From the NCBI GenBank assembly GCA_941918925.1, contig OW799235.1, forward strand, positions 108,269,947 through 108,333,946: DNA of 64,000 bases, written 5' to 3'. The notes below the pieces were generated by a model. The model saw nothing but the letters and a program-made list of their open reading frames with translations. It did not search any database and was not told where the DNA came from. This DNA is from Phyto melanocephala. Lineage: Eukaryota; Arthropoda; Insecta; Diptera; Rhinophoridae. The position numbers and the translations under genes were made by a program. Of this stretch, positions 33,605 through 46,004 are shown one piece after another (positions within the stretch are counted from its first letter, which is position 1; each line of letters begins with the position of its first letter).

Positions 33605-33818
33605 AAGACAAGAAGCATGTGTGAAGAAAATATACTCACTCACCACTCTCTAACAATCTCTAGTATATAAACAATATATAAATTAACTTGTCTGAAGCTA
33701 GATGGAACTAGCATATTTCTAACCACATAACAGTTACTTTATCTGCAGGGTTATGACCACTTTCGCTCTTTGCATAAGAAAATGACATTGAACTAACACT
33801 TAAGGAAAAGTTTGGTTT

Positions 33819-34258
33819 ATACTACATTTACACCTACACAAAATCTTGTACTTAAAGGATTTTGAGCGAAATCTACCAGATTTCCGATACAAAACGAAAT
33901 CTACTTCGCCACTAGATTTTGGCAGAATCTACTTAAAGTCTAGTACTACTTCGTGATGCAACTGTGGTTTTTATAATTTTGTAAAATTGTAATAAAATAT
34001 ACTACGCTGCATAAAAAAAAATTCAATCATAATATATAAGGTGGTTGCAATTGCACAAGTTCTTTATTGCTTATATGGAGTTTGCATTTTGGAGAAGTAG
34101 AGCATAGAGAGCCTCTCAGACCACCTTGTAAATAAATATACTGTTTTTACAACGAAATCTTGCAAAATGCCAAAAAGCACTGGTATAAACGGTTTAGATT
34201 TTAATAAAGATTTTACATTAAATCTACTAGATTTCGCTCAGGTGTAAATGTAGTATTA
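33819..34258. mobile_element. TIR element with nested insertion
   Basis: ATACTACATTTACACCT at the left is perfectly inverted at the right end. GAGCGAAATCTA(C/G)(C/T)AGATTT lies subterminally at both ends. A smaller TIR element (34039-34130) lies near the centre. No coding capacity; superfamily unknown. Confidence 0.65.
34039..34130. mobile_element. short nested MITE, AAGGTGGT ends
   Basis: ATAAGGTGGTTGCAATTG on the left and an inverse ACCACCTTGTA on the right, about 90 bases in all. The ends resemble 17262-17410. Confidence 0.45.
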
Positions 34259-34261
34259 GTA

Positions 34262-35915
34262 ATTTATGGTTTGTCATGTACGATTTACATGTATTCGCAC
34301 ATTTGCCTAATCAGCTCATTCACATCATAGCTAAAGCATTATTTAAAGCCGTCTCAGAAATACGATTATGTTGGCCACCGAAAATATCACGAATTTTTCG
34401 AAGTGTGAATTTTATAGATCAATGGATTTTTAAAGTGGATTCTTAATATTTAAATAAGATTCTCATGCGAAATTTATTTCATATCAATAACTGAAAAATT
34501 TCTACTCCTGAAATGACAAGTGACAATGTGCATATCTCAAGTTCAAAACTATCTCAAAAAAAAACTACCAATGTTTTGAAATAATTTATATCTTTAAACC
34601 ATTTAACTTTAATAAAAGCCCACCCTAGGCTTGTTAGAAATTAATTGACATTAAAATAAAATTTAAACACCAATTCTTAGTTAAAAACTAGCAGAATTCT
34701 AAGTTTAATATAAATAAATTACATAATTTCACTTTAATGATAGTTTTCAAATTATTTAAATATGACTTGTTTTAAGCTGACCAGCTAACTTGCACAAAGA
34801 AACTAGTGGATGAATTTAAAAGTGAATAAAATAAATTAGCTAAGTTAATAATATTAACATAAAATTGTATAAACCAACTTTTAAAGAAAATTTGTGGCCC
34901 TTTACAAACTTGACACAAATTGTTTGAACGGCGATAAAATGTACAAACAAAAAAGAGTTTTGTTAAATCTATTTGTATAAATTTGACGTAACATGCATTT
35001 ATTATTTAATTTTTTCTAACCTGTTTGTTTTAAAGATTACATTATAATAGCTAAAAAAGAAAAGGAAATTTTTAGTTAATAATTTGCTTAATTTCTATTT
35101 ATTTATTTTTATATATGTTTTTTAAATATTGTTTTATCTTCTGTATCAAATTCACAACATCAGATTTCATTACAAGCAAAGTCATTAACACTTGTGTTCA
35201 AAGAAACTGAACGGAGTGTAACTTTAGAATCGCCGACTGTACTTAAACGACATTGCAAAGTATTAAGGAGGTTTCTTTTAAAGCAATGTTTTTTACATAA
35301 TCATTATCATATAATTACAAATAATTTTGAGTACCCTAATTAAAAATTCATTTAAATCTTTTGTGTATTTTTTTTTTCTTTAAAACGAGTTGTAAGACAA
35401 ATATCATTCAATAAAGGTTTTATAAAGTTATAGACATTTGATAATTTAGCTTTTTTAATTGCCACTATTAACTGAGTGAGTAGTCATGCAAATAAAATTA
35501 ATATTCGATAAAATAATGATTTTTTTAAACATGTGTTTAATGCTCTCATATTTTGTTTTTATTTTTACTTAAACAAATAATCATTTTCAATTTAGAAAAA
35601 CAAACATGATCCACAAAATTTACTAAAAATAATTTTTTATTTCTTTATATACTTATGTATATTCGTATTCGTAATCGTATTGTATAACATTAACTTGTAC
35701 TTGTTCCTGTTCGTTTTCATATGCGTTAAGTTAAAGACGTCGAAGCAGAATGATAAAAGACATTTTTGAATACATAATTGAAACTTGACCTTTAGACATT
35801 CAGCAGGGAGAAACTGTCAGATGTAGATAAAATTATTTAAGATCTTAAATTTATTTACTTAAATATTGTTAAGAAACATAATCTTAAAGTTTATTAAGTG
35901 GCAAAATATTGCACA
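34262..35915. other. AT-rich, no gene seen
   Basis: No frame with a recognisable domain and no paired ends. Confidence 0.4.
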
Positions 35916-35919
35916 CTTT

Positions 35920-36145
35920 TATACCCTTCAGCTATAGTGTCGAAGGTATATAAAGTTTTGTTATTTATTTCCGACCCCATAAAGTATACATATATTTTCT
36001 GAAAGCTTATGAATAAAAAAGTCTATTGAGCAATGTCCGTGTATTGGTTGAAATCACATGTTTCAAAAATCTGAATGTGATGTCAATATTTTGTAAATAT
36101 TCAGAAATTGTTCGTTTTTGAAATCCAGCAAAATCGCCATATAAG
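35920..36145 (-). repeat. CGGCCG-family fragment
   Basis: TATACCCTTCAGCTATAGTG, then CCGACCCCATAAAGTATA and ATTTTCTGAAAGCTTATGAA, is the 3' end of the family on the minus strand. It directly precedes a fuller copy. Confidence 0.65.
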
Positions 36146-36152
36146 ATTTTAT

Positions 36153-37142
36153 ACCCTTCACCTATGGTGCGCAAGGGTATATAGCTTTGTCATTCCGTTT
36201 GTAATTTCTACAATTTTAATTTCCGACCACATAAAGTATATATTTTCTGACAGCTTATGAATACAGGAGTCGATTTAGCCATGACCGTCTGTCCGTGTGT
36301 TGGTTGAAATCAATTTTTAGAAGCAACCACATGTTCCTCAAACCTGTGTATGGTATCAATACTTTGGAAATATCCAGGAATGAATCGCTATAACTTTCTT
36401 TGAGATATGAGCAAACAAACGCGATTGCCTCTGTTTTTTTCCTATATTTTTACCACCAAAATTAAAATTTTTCAGCCATAGAATAATTTAAAGGTACTTT
36501 TGCTACTATTTGTAGATGTAATATGCCTCTAGAGATATTTGTGAACAATTTCGGATAAAGCGTGCTCTAATCGGTAAAGTTATAGGCAATTTTTTTAATA
36601 TATATTCCAAAAATTTACAAACTAAAATCAATTTTTTTCAGCTTCTAGACAACCAAAAGCGTCAATATTGGTATCATCTGAAAGGACTTGACTAGCGCAA
36701 TATAAGCATTATAAAGGCATTAATACTCATGTTGGCCGGCACTACAAAATGCGGACAATAAATTTATAAATGGGTCAATCTGGTATTTTTAAATGTAACT
36801 TTAGGATCCCCCTCAATATTGGTATCAAATAAAGATGCTTGACCAGTAGAATACAGTAAATTATTAAAAAATTAAAAATCCAAGATGGCGTCTTAAACAA
36901 AATTGCGGACAAAATTTTTTTTAACGCCATCAATATGGGTATCAAATTAAAGGACTTGACTAGTACAATACAGTTAATTGCGTAAAAATTCAAACTCAAG
37001 GATGGCGTCGGAAATAATAAGGAAAAATGGCGTATAACATGAAATATAGGTTAAGCTACGATGCTGGATTATACCTGTGTACATGATGGTGAAGGGTATT
37101 TTCAGATTCGGCACGGCGGAATATAGCACTTTTACTTGTTTC
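36153..37142 (-). repeat. CGGCCG-family dispersed repeat, copy 5
   Basis: Nearly full length on the minus strand, from AACAAGTAAAAGTGCTATAT and TCCGCCGTGCCGAATCTG (about 37140) to the TATACCCTTCACCTATGGTG end at 36153. All family blocks are present. Confidence 0.75.
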
Positions 37143-37229
37143 ATATATTTTTTACACAATATGCTTATATATATTTTAGCCCTGAGATAGTTTATAAAGA
37201 CGTTTCTACTTAAAGATATAACATGTCTT

Positions 37230-37512
37230 TAAAGATATTCGTAAAATTTTTTTTTGACAAATCGTTACAGAAATTATTCCTGATAAAAACTAACAAATCG
37301 GCTTTAAATTAAATTAGATATAAGCACCACAATACAACTGCTTCGGTGTTTTCAAGACAAAAGGCAGAGTCAGATGAGAAGGCTAGACTATCTTTAAAAA
37401 AACTATAAATCCATGATGGTCGCCATTGCAAAATGGCGTACAATAAATTAATATATAGGTCAAATTTAACTAACGCAATATGGCAATGTCACAGAAAACA
37501 ATAAACGAAAAC
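37230..37512 (-). repeat. CGGCCG-family internal fragment
   Basis: The block AACAAATCGGCTTTAAATTA then CTGCTTCGGTGTTTTCAAGA matches the internal segment also seen at 21650-21750 and 49320-49400. Confidence 0.5.
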
Positions 37513-37514
37513 AT

Positions 37515-38110
37515 AAAATCACTGCCAATGCAGTAGAGATGGGCAATTTATTAACGACGACTTAATCTTCAAACAGAATTCAAACGTTAGATAATTTTCT
37601 ATACAATTCGGTGTCTAAAGTACGCCGTAGAATTCAGTTTCGAGATAAAATCTACTTTATGTCCAGAGTGTATTATCTTAATCCTTTATCTAATTCACTT
37701 AACAATGTTATCATATTTTCTTTAAAATTTCATAAATTTGTAAGTAAAACAATATGCTTTCGTTAGTTTAACGCAACAAAAAATAAGAACAAAAGAAAAA
37801 TAAACAATAAAATAAGAATATTTTACGTTACTGACGGTGATTTAATTATTGATTGATTTTTGCAGAAGCAATTCTGTTCGATCATTTAATTGTTACAATA
37901 GTTGTGAACCACAATAAGGGCATTAAATTCTTTTATTGTACATATTTTATTGTATCAAAGTACGCACATATTTATCTTATACTTAATAGCCACATTTATT
38001 TTTGATCGAATAATAGAGGGTTTTTTCATGAGGACGGTATGATACATAAACAGTTTGTGGTGATCATGTTGTTTTGTCTGTATCTGTCACCTACTCATAC
38101 CAAATCATCA
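37515..38110. other. AT-rich, no gene seen
   Basis: Nothing recognised. The scrap at 38112-38190 pairs with 262-335. Confidence 0.4.
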
Positions 38111-38111
38111 T

Positions 38112-38190
38112 AATAAATTGTACGATTGAGCAGCGCGTCCAAAGGATAAAACTTAATCGTTAAAATTAGTGCTTGAGTGTAACCATGAGA
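38112..38190 (+). repeat. dispersed repeat scrap
   Basis: AATTGTACGATTGAGCAGCG then CGTCCAAAGGATAAAACT resembles 262-335. Class unknown. Confidence 0.45.
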
Positions 38191-38199
38191 TTATTAACA

Positions 38200-38850
38200 A
38201 GATCAAAAGATTTAATCCTGTAAGTCCTTTTCTACTTTACGGATGGCGTCAAAAACAAATCTAAGCGACAGAATCATTTAACATTAAATTTTATAGATCT
38301 ATGACACCCTATAAAGTTGTCGCTCATTTGAACGAAAACATTGTTTTTTAAAGTTAAAAAAAAATATTAAATTTTTTTCAAGCATCTGTCTTTATTGGAA
38401 AACCCTTTCTAATATTTTTTTACGAACACCCGTCTGAAGTATTACAAACAAAAAAATCACTTAAAAACCTTGAACTGACTAAAATTCTCAAGAATTTACA
38501 TGTCATGATGCTTACAATGTGACTCAAAAGTTTGTAAACACTACAGATTTTTATTAATAAAAAATAATATTTGTATTAGGATAAAAAAAAATGTAATACA
38601 TTACAAACATTTATAGATTACCTTTACATAAAAAAGTTTTTTTAAGTTTAAAATAAAGAACCTTTTGCAAATTAGTATTTAGTTCTTCCTTCTTTGTCTG
38701 TTTGCAAATTCAGGAGACGTTCTCATATAGTCCAAAATATTCTAAATATAAGTAACGCAGGTGTAACAACAGGTTTTTATACAAACATAATGAATTTAAC
38801 GATTTTGCCGGCTATAAACTCCATTAGTTGAAATTCTTCTTTTATTATTA
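38200..38850. other. AT-rich, no gene seen
   Basis: Nothing recognised. Confidence 0.4.
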
Positions 38851-38854
38851 TCTT

Positions 38855-40066
38855 ACCCGCCACCAAAAAAATGGTGGGGGTATATTCATTTTGTCATTCC
38901 GTTTGTAACATATCGAAATATCAATTTTAGACCCCATAAAGTATATGTATTCTGAATCGGGGTTTGATTTTATGACGATCTAGCTATGTCCGTCCGTCCG
39001 TCTGTCCGTCTGTTGAAAGCACGATAGAGGTCGCACCGAAAAAGCTAGGGGGCTCAAATTTTGCCAGAATCTTTCTTATAGACAAGGTTTGTTTGGTATT
39101 GAAAATGGGCTTAATCGGAATATTAGGAAGAGAGTTATAGCTCGAAAAGCAAGAGTAGGTCGAAAAAACCGTGTCCTTCGAACATCGAATAAAATGGAAT
39201 TGTGTCCAAACGCATTAACGTAGACTCATGAAACTTCGAATATATATTTCCTGAGTAAAAACAATATTTTTCCCTGAAAATCGCTTAAATCTATGAATTA
39301 GGAAAAGAGTTATAGATAAAAATGTACGAAAATTTATACCGCACAGTGTATATTTCAAATTTAAAACGTAATAAAACTGACAAAACTATATGTACGATTG
39401 TGAAATTTTGCAAACATGGCAAACATTTTGGTCAAAGTCTTCGTTATAACGGAAAATAGATGTGCCATGCACAATTTTTTCTTTAAATTTTTATAAAAAT
39501 ATATTAGTCATATATATTAGCATTTATTCATCTTACACTGCGCCATTTATTGTACTGTAGCTAAATATAAGATAAAGATGATAAGATAGATGACTCTACT
39601 AGCAACTACTAGATGGCATGCTAACAACTTATGCTGATGTTCTCCTGAAGTTATGCTCTATTAAAAATGGGAATTTAGGAAAATTTTGACCTAAGTAAAA
39701 GAAAAATTATCTCTAAACATTATAAACAATTTATTTTCATGTACGAATGGCTAACAAATTTTAAAATTATACAAAACTTATTTCGTTTGAAAATCTTTTA
39801 AAAGCAAAATGTTATAGAAGTTTAAAAATCAAAATCTTACTAATAAATTTCCCGTTTTAGTAAAATGCAGAGAATGTATATTTTAAATCACCCTGTGGCC
39901 CTTAAAATTTAACCACCCTCTACAAAGAAAGTGATACATATTTTATTATAAAGAGATTATTCTATAACGATTAACAAAATAATAAATATTGTGCTTCAAA
40001 TGTACACAAAATTGGTGGTGGGTACATAAGATTCGGCACAGCCGAATATAGTGCTCTTACTTGTTA
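38855..40066 (-). repeat. CGGCCG-family dispersed repeat, variant subfamily
   Basis: On the minus strand it begins AACAAGTAAGAGCACTATAT, TTCGGCTGTGCCGAATCTTA and TGTACCCACCACCAATTTTG. It ends at a TACCCCCACCATTTTTTTGG block. The interior differs from copies 1-5 (a CGATAGAGGTCGCACCG block, CTGTCCGTCTG tract at about 38990-39015), so this is a separate subfamily shared with 56432. Confidence 0.7.
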
Positions 40067-40069
40067 GAA

Positions 40070-41865
40070 TATAATTTAGAGATGGGCTTAACTTAAGTAT
40101 TTAGAGTAAAAGGTAAATTTATTTATGAATTCATTGTTTGTTTTTAAAGCTTAGGCTTGCATGAACGTGAATATAAATTTTTATTTTTAATTTAAAAAAA
40201 AACATCACGTGTGATCGTAAGAAATAAATTTTTTTGCTTATGAGTGTGCATGATCGTAAAAATGAAAGATCCCATCTCTAACGAGAGGTCACGTTGTTAC
40301 AAATATTTAGTGAGTGTTTAATGAATAAGCCTTTGAATTTAAATTGGTAAATTTATTATAGTGCTAATATTTATTATAAATTAATTACAGATAATATACA
40401 AACAAAAAAATTATGTTGATTTACTTTTGGCACTGACAGTACATAAGTATGATTTACAATAACACCCCAGTCTGTCAGTTTTTTTTACAGCAGTATCTCT
40501 ATTATTAACTACCATTAAGCGATAAAAATGTTAAAACAAAATGTAAAGCACACCTTCACTCAATTGAAGGTGTAATCAATGCAGGTGTTTCTATTGAAAC
40601 CCTTTATCATGATCATACATATTTTTTTAACCAGCTTTCGTAATTCATATACATATTTAAGAAAAATATTTTTCATATTATTTTTTGTACCTTTTGCTTT
40701 TATATTTTATCTTTATGATTTCAAACGCTAAGGTTAAAGTTTTATTATTTTTTTTAATAATTAAAGATAATATTATAACAATAATTTAATAAAAATCTTG
40801 TTTCCCTTCTTTCTCTTTACAGGTATGTATAACATGAAGTACTTACTTGTTGTATTTAAAATCTCTGCCTTTCGTGTTACTGCAGTTAAGTATGTGCTCG
40901 TTTCTTTTAACACTTTTTTTTTAAATCAGCAACAAACGCTTGTATTGTATTATTTTTTTCGAATGCAAGCATTTGAATTAAATCCAATTAATTTCAATAT
41001 CAATTGTTCAATACAAACAACAACCTGCTTAGATTTGCCCCTGCATTAAATGACATTCTTATTAATTGAGTTCAATTATGGCGATTTTGAAATGAAATGA
41101 ATGTCTTTCAGCAAGAAATTAAACAAAAAATGTTTACAACAATTAGTACAATAACGATTTGAACCAGGAAAGTCATAAAAAAAATAAAATGTTTATTAAT
41201 AACTATTAACATGTTGGCGTCATGTCTGAAATGAAACTTAATAAATAAATTATTTGCTTGGTTTTAAGTTGTAGTAATAAGAAGCAGATCTAAAAAAATA
41301 TTTATGCATTTAAAAATGAACTAATTCTATAATGATAGTATTTTTCTTGAGAAATTAAATAGACTATTGCCCTTTACATGCTTGAAGGTATTTTGTTATC
41401 CTATCATGTCATATTGTCATTATATAAAATGTCGCAGTATGCAATTTTAAAATATTATTGTCGCTTTAAAACAAACAAAAAAAAAAAAAAAAGACAAACA
41501 TATCTGTATGTATATGTTTATTGAGCTGTAATAACAACTCCGATCGGTCAGCTATATAGGCAGGTTGGTTGTAAAGGGCTGTTTAAAGTTAAGAATCTTT
41601 TCCAACACTAACGCTCTATTTGTTTTCCTTTTACTATCCTTGAATGTTTCTACTTAATGCGGACTTGACGGGACTTATTACAAACATCTAGTAGCCAGCT
41701 AAGTTGGATCATTAGTAATTTTTTGAAGCCGTCGTCGGCTCTAATACCAAACAAAAACACTTGTTAACAAACATTTTGCAAAACCATCCAACATTTTTTA
41801 TAAGGCGCCGCCACCGACAAAAGTGGTTTGCGCGGGTCTTTGTCATTTGACTGTTTTTGTTTATA
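40070..41865. other. AT-rich, no gene seen
   Basis: An 83-codon frame (40798-41049) and a 62-codon minus frame (41712-41900) have no domain. Bases 41690-41830 are relatively GC-rich (GGCGCCGCCACCGAC) but unexplained. Confidence 0.4.
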
Positions 41866-41870
41866 CTAAT

Positions 41871-42601
41871 ACACAGAAAAAAAATTCGTTCTAAATCCAA
41901 GAATTAAATTCTTAATTCAAACCGAAATCGTGCTTAAAAATACAAGTACGATTTATTTCTGGTTTTATTAAAAAAAGTACAAAACGGGAATGTTTTACAA
42001 AATCAAGTACAAGACTATTAAAATAAGAATTTACTTCTTAAATGAAGTCTTATTTCTCTCAAGTTAAAAACAAACTTATATTTTTGAGACATTTGCTTAG
42101 ATAAACACACTATATAAAATTTCAAGTATGTTTTTAAAATTTTCATTCTGTTTATAATACTTTAGCTGTAAGTAATAATGTTTACGACAATAAAGCTGTT
42201 GCAGTTTCCGAGTTACCTTACGTTTCATGCTTTGCTTGTTATTTTTTTAGTTTTAATAAAACGTGTCTCTAAAAAATGTCAAAGGGTAAGTAGTGAAGAT
42301 ACTGTATTATGCAACGATAAAAAAAGTTAAGAAATTCTTAAAACAAGCGCATCTTTTGATTAATTCAGTCTCATTTATACTTGAAAAATCTACGGTACGG
42401 TTTCTGACTTTAATCAAGCTAATTATTCTTAAAATCAAACTTTCGGCTTAATTGGTCCTTAAATTAAGAAATTCTTACTTGACACATTCTTAAATCAAGC
42501 ATTTTGGATTTGGTTTAAGAAAATTCGTACTTACTGTATTTTTGATACCGCTACGGATTGATCTAAGTACAAATTACTTGATTTGTTTTTTTGAGTGTAT
42601 T
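41871..42601. mobile_element. TIR element with TACACAGAAAAAAAA ends
   Basis: TACACAGAAAAAAAATTC on the left; the inverse of the right end reads TACACTCAAAAAAACAAAT. The interior is AT-rich with many AAGTAC and TTAAGAA motifs and shares ACATTTGCTTAGATA with the element at 6165-6780. No coding capacity. Confidence 0.5.
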
Positions 42602-42604
42602 TTT

Positions 42605-43160
42605 AGCAAAAACAAATACAGAAATTGAAAATGGCGACAACAACCAAAATGTACTCTATGCATACTCCATTTTACATTTTAGGTTTTCACTTATTTTCAA
42701 CAATGTGAAAGATATCCCCATCGTGAATAAGAAGTAAAATTTTCCCGTGAATTTTTTGTTATTTTCATTCGTACATTGAATGTAAATGAAAAAAACACGA
42801 AAACATCTTTGCGGAATTTATTCAGAATTGGTATTTATATGAAAAGAGAAAATATTTAAAAACTTTATTTTAATTAAGTTGTTGAATTTGTATCAGCTGA
42901 TTTAGATTTGAAATACCACACTTGTGGTGATTCGTTTTTTCAAGCATTTTTTTTTTTGAAAAAAAATGTTTATTTTGAGTTTTTTCCTTAAAATAAAGTA
43001 TTTTTTAGAAGGTGGTGTGTACTTTTCTAATAATTTGTCCTCATTAAAGGTATAAAAAATGGCTCTTACGCCCGGCCTTAAAACAGCGGGTTATTTAAAA
43101 CAGCTGTTATTTGTTACATTTTTTTTTAGAAAAAAATATAATACATTATATTTGATTTTT
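42605..43160. other. no gene seen
   Basis: AT-rich. Nothing recognised. Confidence 0.4.
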
Positions 43161-43171
43161 ATTTAAGCTTG

Positions 43172-43334
43172 AGATCACTTTTTTGTTTTTTTATAAAAAA
43201 TTATTTATTAACCAATATTTCGCTATCAAACAATGGGTAGCTTCTTCAGGGTAAATATGTATACAAATTATACCGTAAAATTTTTCATATCAGATCCTTT
43301 TATATTAAATTTAGACTCATCTGAGAACAATATG
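43172..43334 (-). pseudogene. inverted 5' piece of a Tc1 transposase
   Basis: On the minus strand 43334-43270 encodes NILFSDESKFNIKGSDMKNF, the first catalytic-aspartate block of Tc1-type transposases. The rest of the transposase lies on the plus strand immediately to the right. The piece is joined on its far side to the GAGATCACTTTTTG repeat (43172-43255). Confidence 0.65.
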
Positions 43335-43335
43335 T

Positions 43336-44112
43336 TTTACGGTAAGAAGACCAAAAAACGAACGGCTGAAACCTCAATATTGTAAAGGCACCGTAAAACA
43401 TGGTGGAGGCTCAATAATGGTGTGGGGCTGCTTTTCATACGCTGCAGTTGGACCGATTCATCAAATATCAGAAAAAATGGCTCGATTTGTTTATAAAAAT
43501 GTATTAGAAAACGTAATGTTGCCTTATGCGGAAGAAAATATGCCTTTGATTTGGGGTTTTCAACATGATAATGATCCCAAACATGCTTCAAAATTTGTCA
43601 GAGAATGGTTGGGTGAATCAAAAGTGAGAGTTCTCGGGTGACCAGCTCAATCGCCTGACCTAAACCCTATAGAAAACCTACGGAGCATCGTAGATCGCAA
43701 GATAAAAAGTGATTCTAACACAAACAAACACTCCATTTTTGACCGCATTCAGGAGGCATGGTTCAGCATTCCTAGAGGTCAAATCGAACGGCTTATTGAT
43801 TCAATGCCCCGAAGATGTGCCGCCATCATCAAAAACAAAGGTTACGCCATCGACTACTGATTTTATTTTTAAGTTTTGTGACAAAAATACAGAAGTTGCT
43901 TTAGTTTTGACCAGTCATATTTCATAGTTTTTTTGTTTTTTTTTTTTTAAATATATTTTAAAACAATAAATTATAATTTCTTTATACCTATGTTTTAAGG
44001 AATAAATTATCAATAATTTTAAAGAAAAAGTTTTCGTCCAAATTTTTTTTAAGAGCACTAATTTCCAATTATTTTGAAGTGTAATATGAGTTGCTTTAGT
44101 TTTGGCCACTAG
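43336..44112 (+). pseudogene. Tc1-like transposase, 3' half and right terminal repeat
   Basis: The plus strand encodes VRRPKNERLKPQYCKGTVKH, GGGSIMVWGCFSYAAVGPIH, then GFQHDNDPKHASKFVREWL (second D) and SPDLNPIENL with E as the third residue, the D34E spacing of Tc1. It ends AAIIKNKGYAIDY-stop at 43860. One in-frame TGA replaces the expected tryptophan codon at 43639-43641 (VLG-stop-PAQSPD). The right end at 44090-44112 reads TTGCTTTAGTTTTGGCCACT, a Tc1-type terminal repeat. The left terminal repeat is missing. Confidence 0.85.
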
Positions 44113-44123
44113 TGTATATTTAA

Positions 44124-44968
44124 CAAGTAAGAGCGTTATATTCGGCCGTGCCGAATCTTATATACCCTTCACAACGTGTAGTCATGCAATAACAGTAGTT
44201 TGTATCACCATTCATCCCATATGAAATACGTACATACATATAAAAAACATCCCGTTGTAAAATTATAAATTTACGTATGTATGTTAAAAAAAAATAAAAA
44301 AAAAAATTTTAAAAAAAATTTAAAAAAAAAATTTAAAAATAAAATTAAAAAAAAAATTAAAAAAAAAATTTTAAACAAATAATTAAAATATATATAATAA
44401 ATATAAAACAAAAAAAAAAAAAAATTAAAAAAAAAATAATAAAAATATAAATAATATATTAAATAAAAAATAAAAAAAAAACAAAAAAAAAAAATTAAAA
44501 AAAAAAATTTTAAAAAAATTTTTAAAAAATAAAAAAAAAATTTTTTTGGCTCAGCTGGGATTCGATGCCACATTTTCTCTAACCAGTATACACGTTTGTA
44601 TGTATGTATGTTGTTGTTGTAATGTTGTTTTTGTGAAAAAAAAATCGAGGTGGTCGTGGGTTTTTGCTCATATCTCAGTTGTTTATGTACCGATGTTTCT
44701 GATTTTCAATAGCGATCTACTCCCGAATATTTCTGATATTTTAATACCTCACCCGAGTCCAAGCGATGTCGGGGGGCTTCAAAAAGTTGATTTCAACATA
44801 CACACGGACAGACGGTCAGACCGACAGACTGACAGAGCTTAATCGACTTCCCTATTCATAAGCATTCAGAAAATATATACTTTATGGGGTCGGAAATGAA
44901 AATTGTAGAAATTTCACACGGAATGACAAACCTATATATACCCTTTTTCACTGTGTGAAGGGTATAAA
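44124..44968 (+). repeat. CGGCCG-family dispersed repeat, copy 6
   Basis: Almost the same sequence as 15926-16817, including the A/T homopolymer tract (44285-44545), the tRNA-like segment at 44546-44590 and the TGTGAAGGGTATA end. It lies a few bases beyond the Tc1 terminal repeat. The 98- and 100-codon frames here are repeat or homopolymer sequence. Confidence 0.85.
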
Positions 44969-45369
44969 AATCAAACAAATCATTAAAGTCTTTTAAGCGC
45001 TTAATATGCAGTATGGCAGCTCTTTATTCTATTGTAAACATATAAAATTGAGATTTAAGGTTTTAGGAAACTCTTAAAAGAGTAAACCAAGTTTTGTGGT
45101 ATCTTTTCTTTTTTTTTTTGAGAAAACGTTACACACATTTGAGAGGTTGTTAAGCGTTTTTTCATGTTAACAATTAAAAATGCCTATATGAGGATCTAGG
45201 GAGGGGTGGGGGGTTTTAAATGATATTTCAACCCTCCCCCATTATTTGAATTTTCACCATTGTACGAAACGAGATGGGTTGCTCGTCATGATTCTATTTT
45301 ACAATTTAAAGTGAATACAAAATTTAATAATGTGTCTTGAACAAAAAAAATTTTTTTTAAAGAAACACA

Positions 45370-46000
45370 GAAGATTTACTTTGGTATGGAAATTCCAGTT
45401 AAAAAGCCAAAATTTGAACGAAATCATTCTTTAAAATAAGTAGAAGAGTAGTATCGCATAGAGGGATACATCTGCCTTATTGATTCTGTTCTCCAGGACT
45501 TAAAAATATTTTTTTCAAAAGACGTTTTAAATTTATTTTAATTAACTGAACTTCTGCCAAAAAGCATTAAACATTATTTATTAGACTTAACCAATTTAAT
45601 TCTACTCACTCCTTGTTGACGATGTGACAGATAAAACAGATAAGAAACTACTAAACTAAACTTGAAACTAAACTTTTATATTGGCAACAGAAATAAAAGA
45701 TCTGTCACTTCCAGAAAATGTTATAGAAGTTTGAATTATGTGTGACCCAGATATTTATTCAAATTGAAGAAATATTTTTACCATTTTTGTTTCAATGCCG
45801 GTAAATAATGCTACGGTCGAAAGATCATTTTCTACTCTTCGTCACATTAAAACTTGACTGAGATCAAACATGACAGAGGACAGGCTAAACGGGTTAGCCA
45901 TGTTATATAGTTAGAACCAAATCGAAGTTGATCCAGAAGTTGTGCTTAATAAATTTGCTGCAACAGGAAACCACAAATTACTTATTTCATATAAGTGTTT
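45370..46000 (+). pseudogene. hAT transposase C-terminal relic
   Basis: Frames with stops encode FGMEIPVKKPKFERNHS, then LTELLPKSIKHYL, and then PVNNATVERSFSTLRHIKT, MTEDRLNGLAMLYS, EVDPEVVLNKFA. The last part is the hAT dimerisation motif (ATVERSFSTLR.IKT.LR..M...RLNGLA). The lineage resembles the hAT-derived proteins often annotated as zinc finger MYM-type 1-like. It is broken by at least three stops and lacks the N-terminal zinc finger. Confidence 0.8.
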
Positions 46001-46004
46001 TTGT

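Noticed and set aside
44271..44573. 100-codon minus-strand Phe/Leu/Tyr-rich frame
   Set aside because: Translation of an A/T homopolymer tract.
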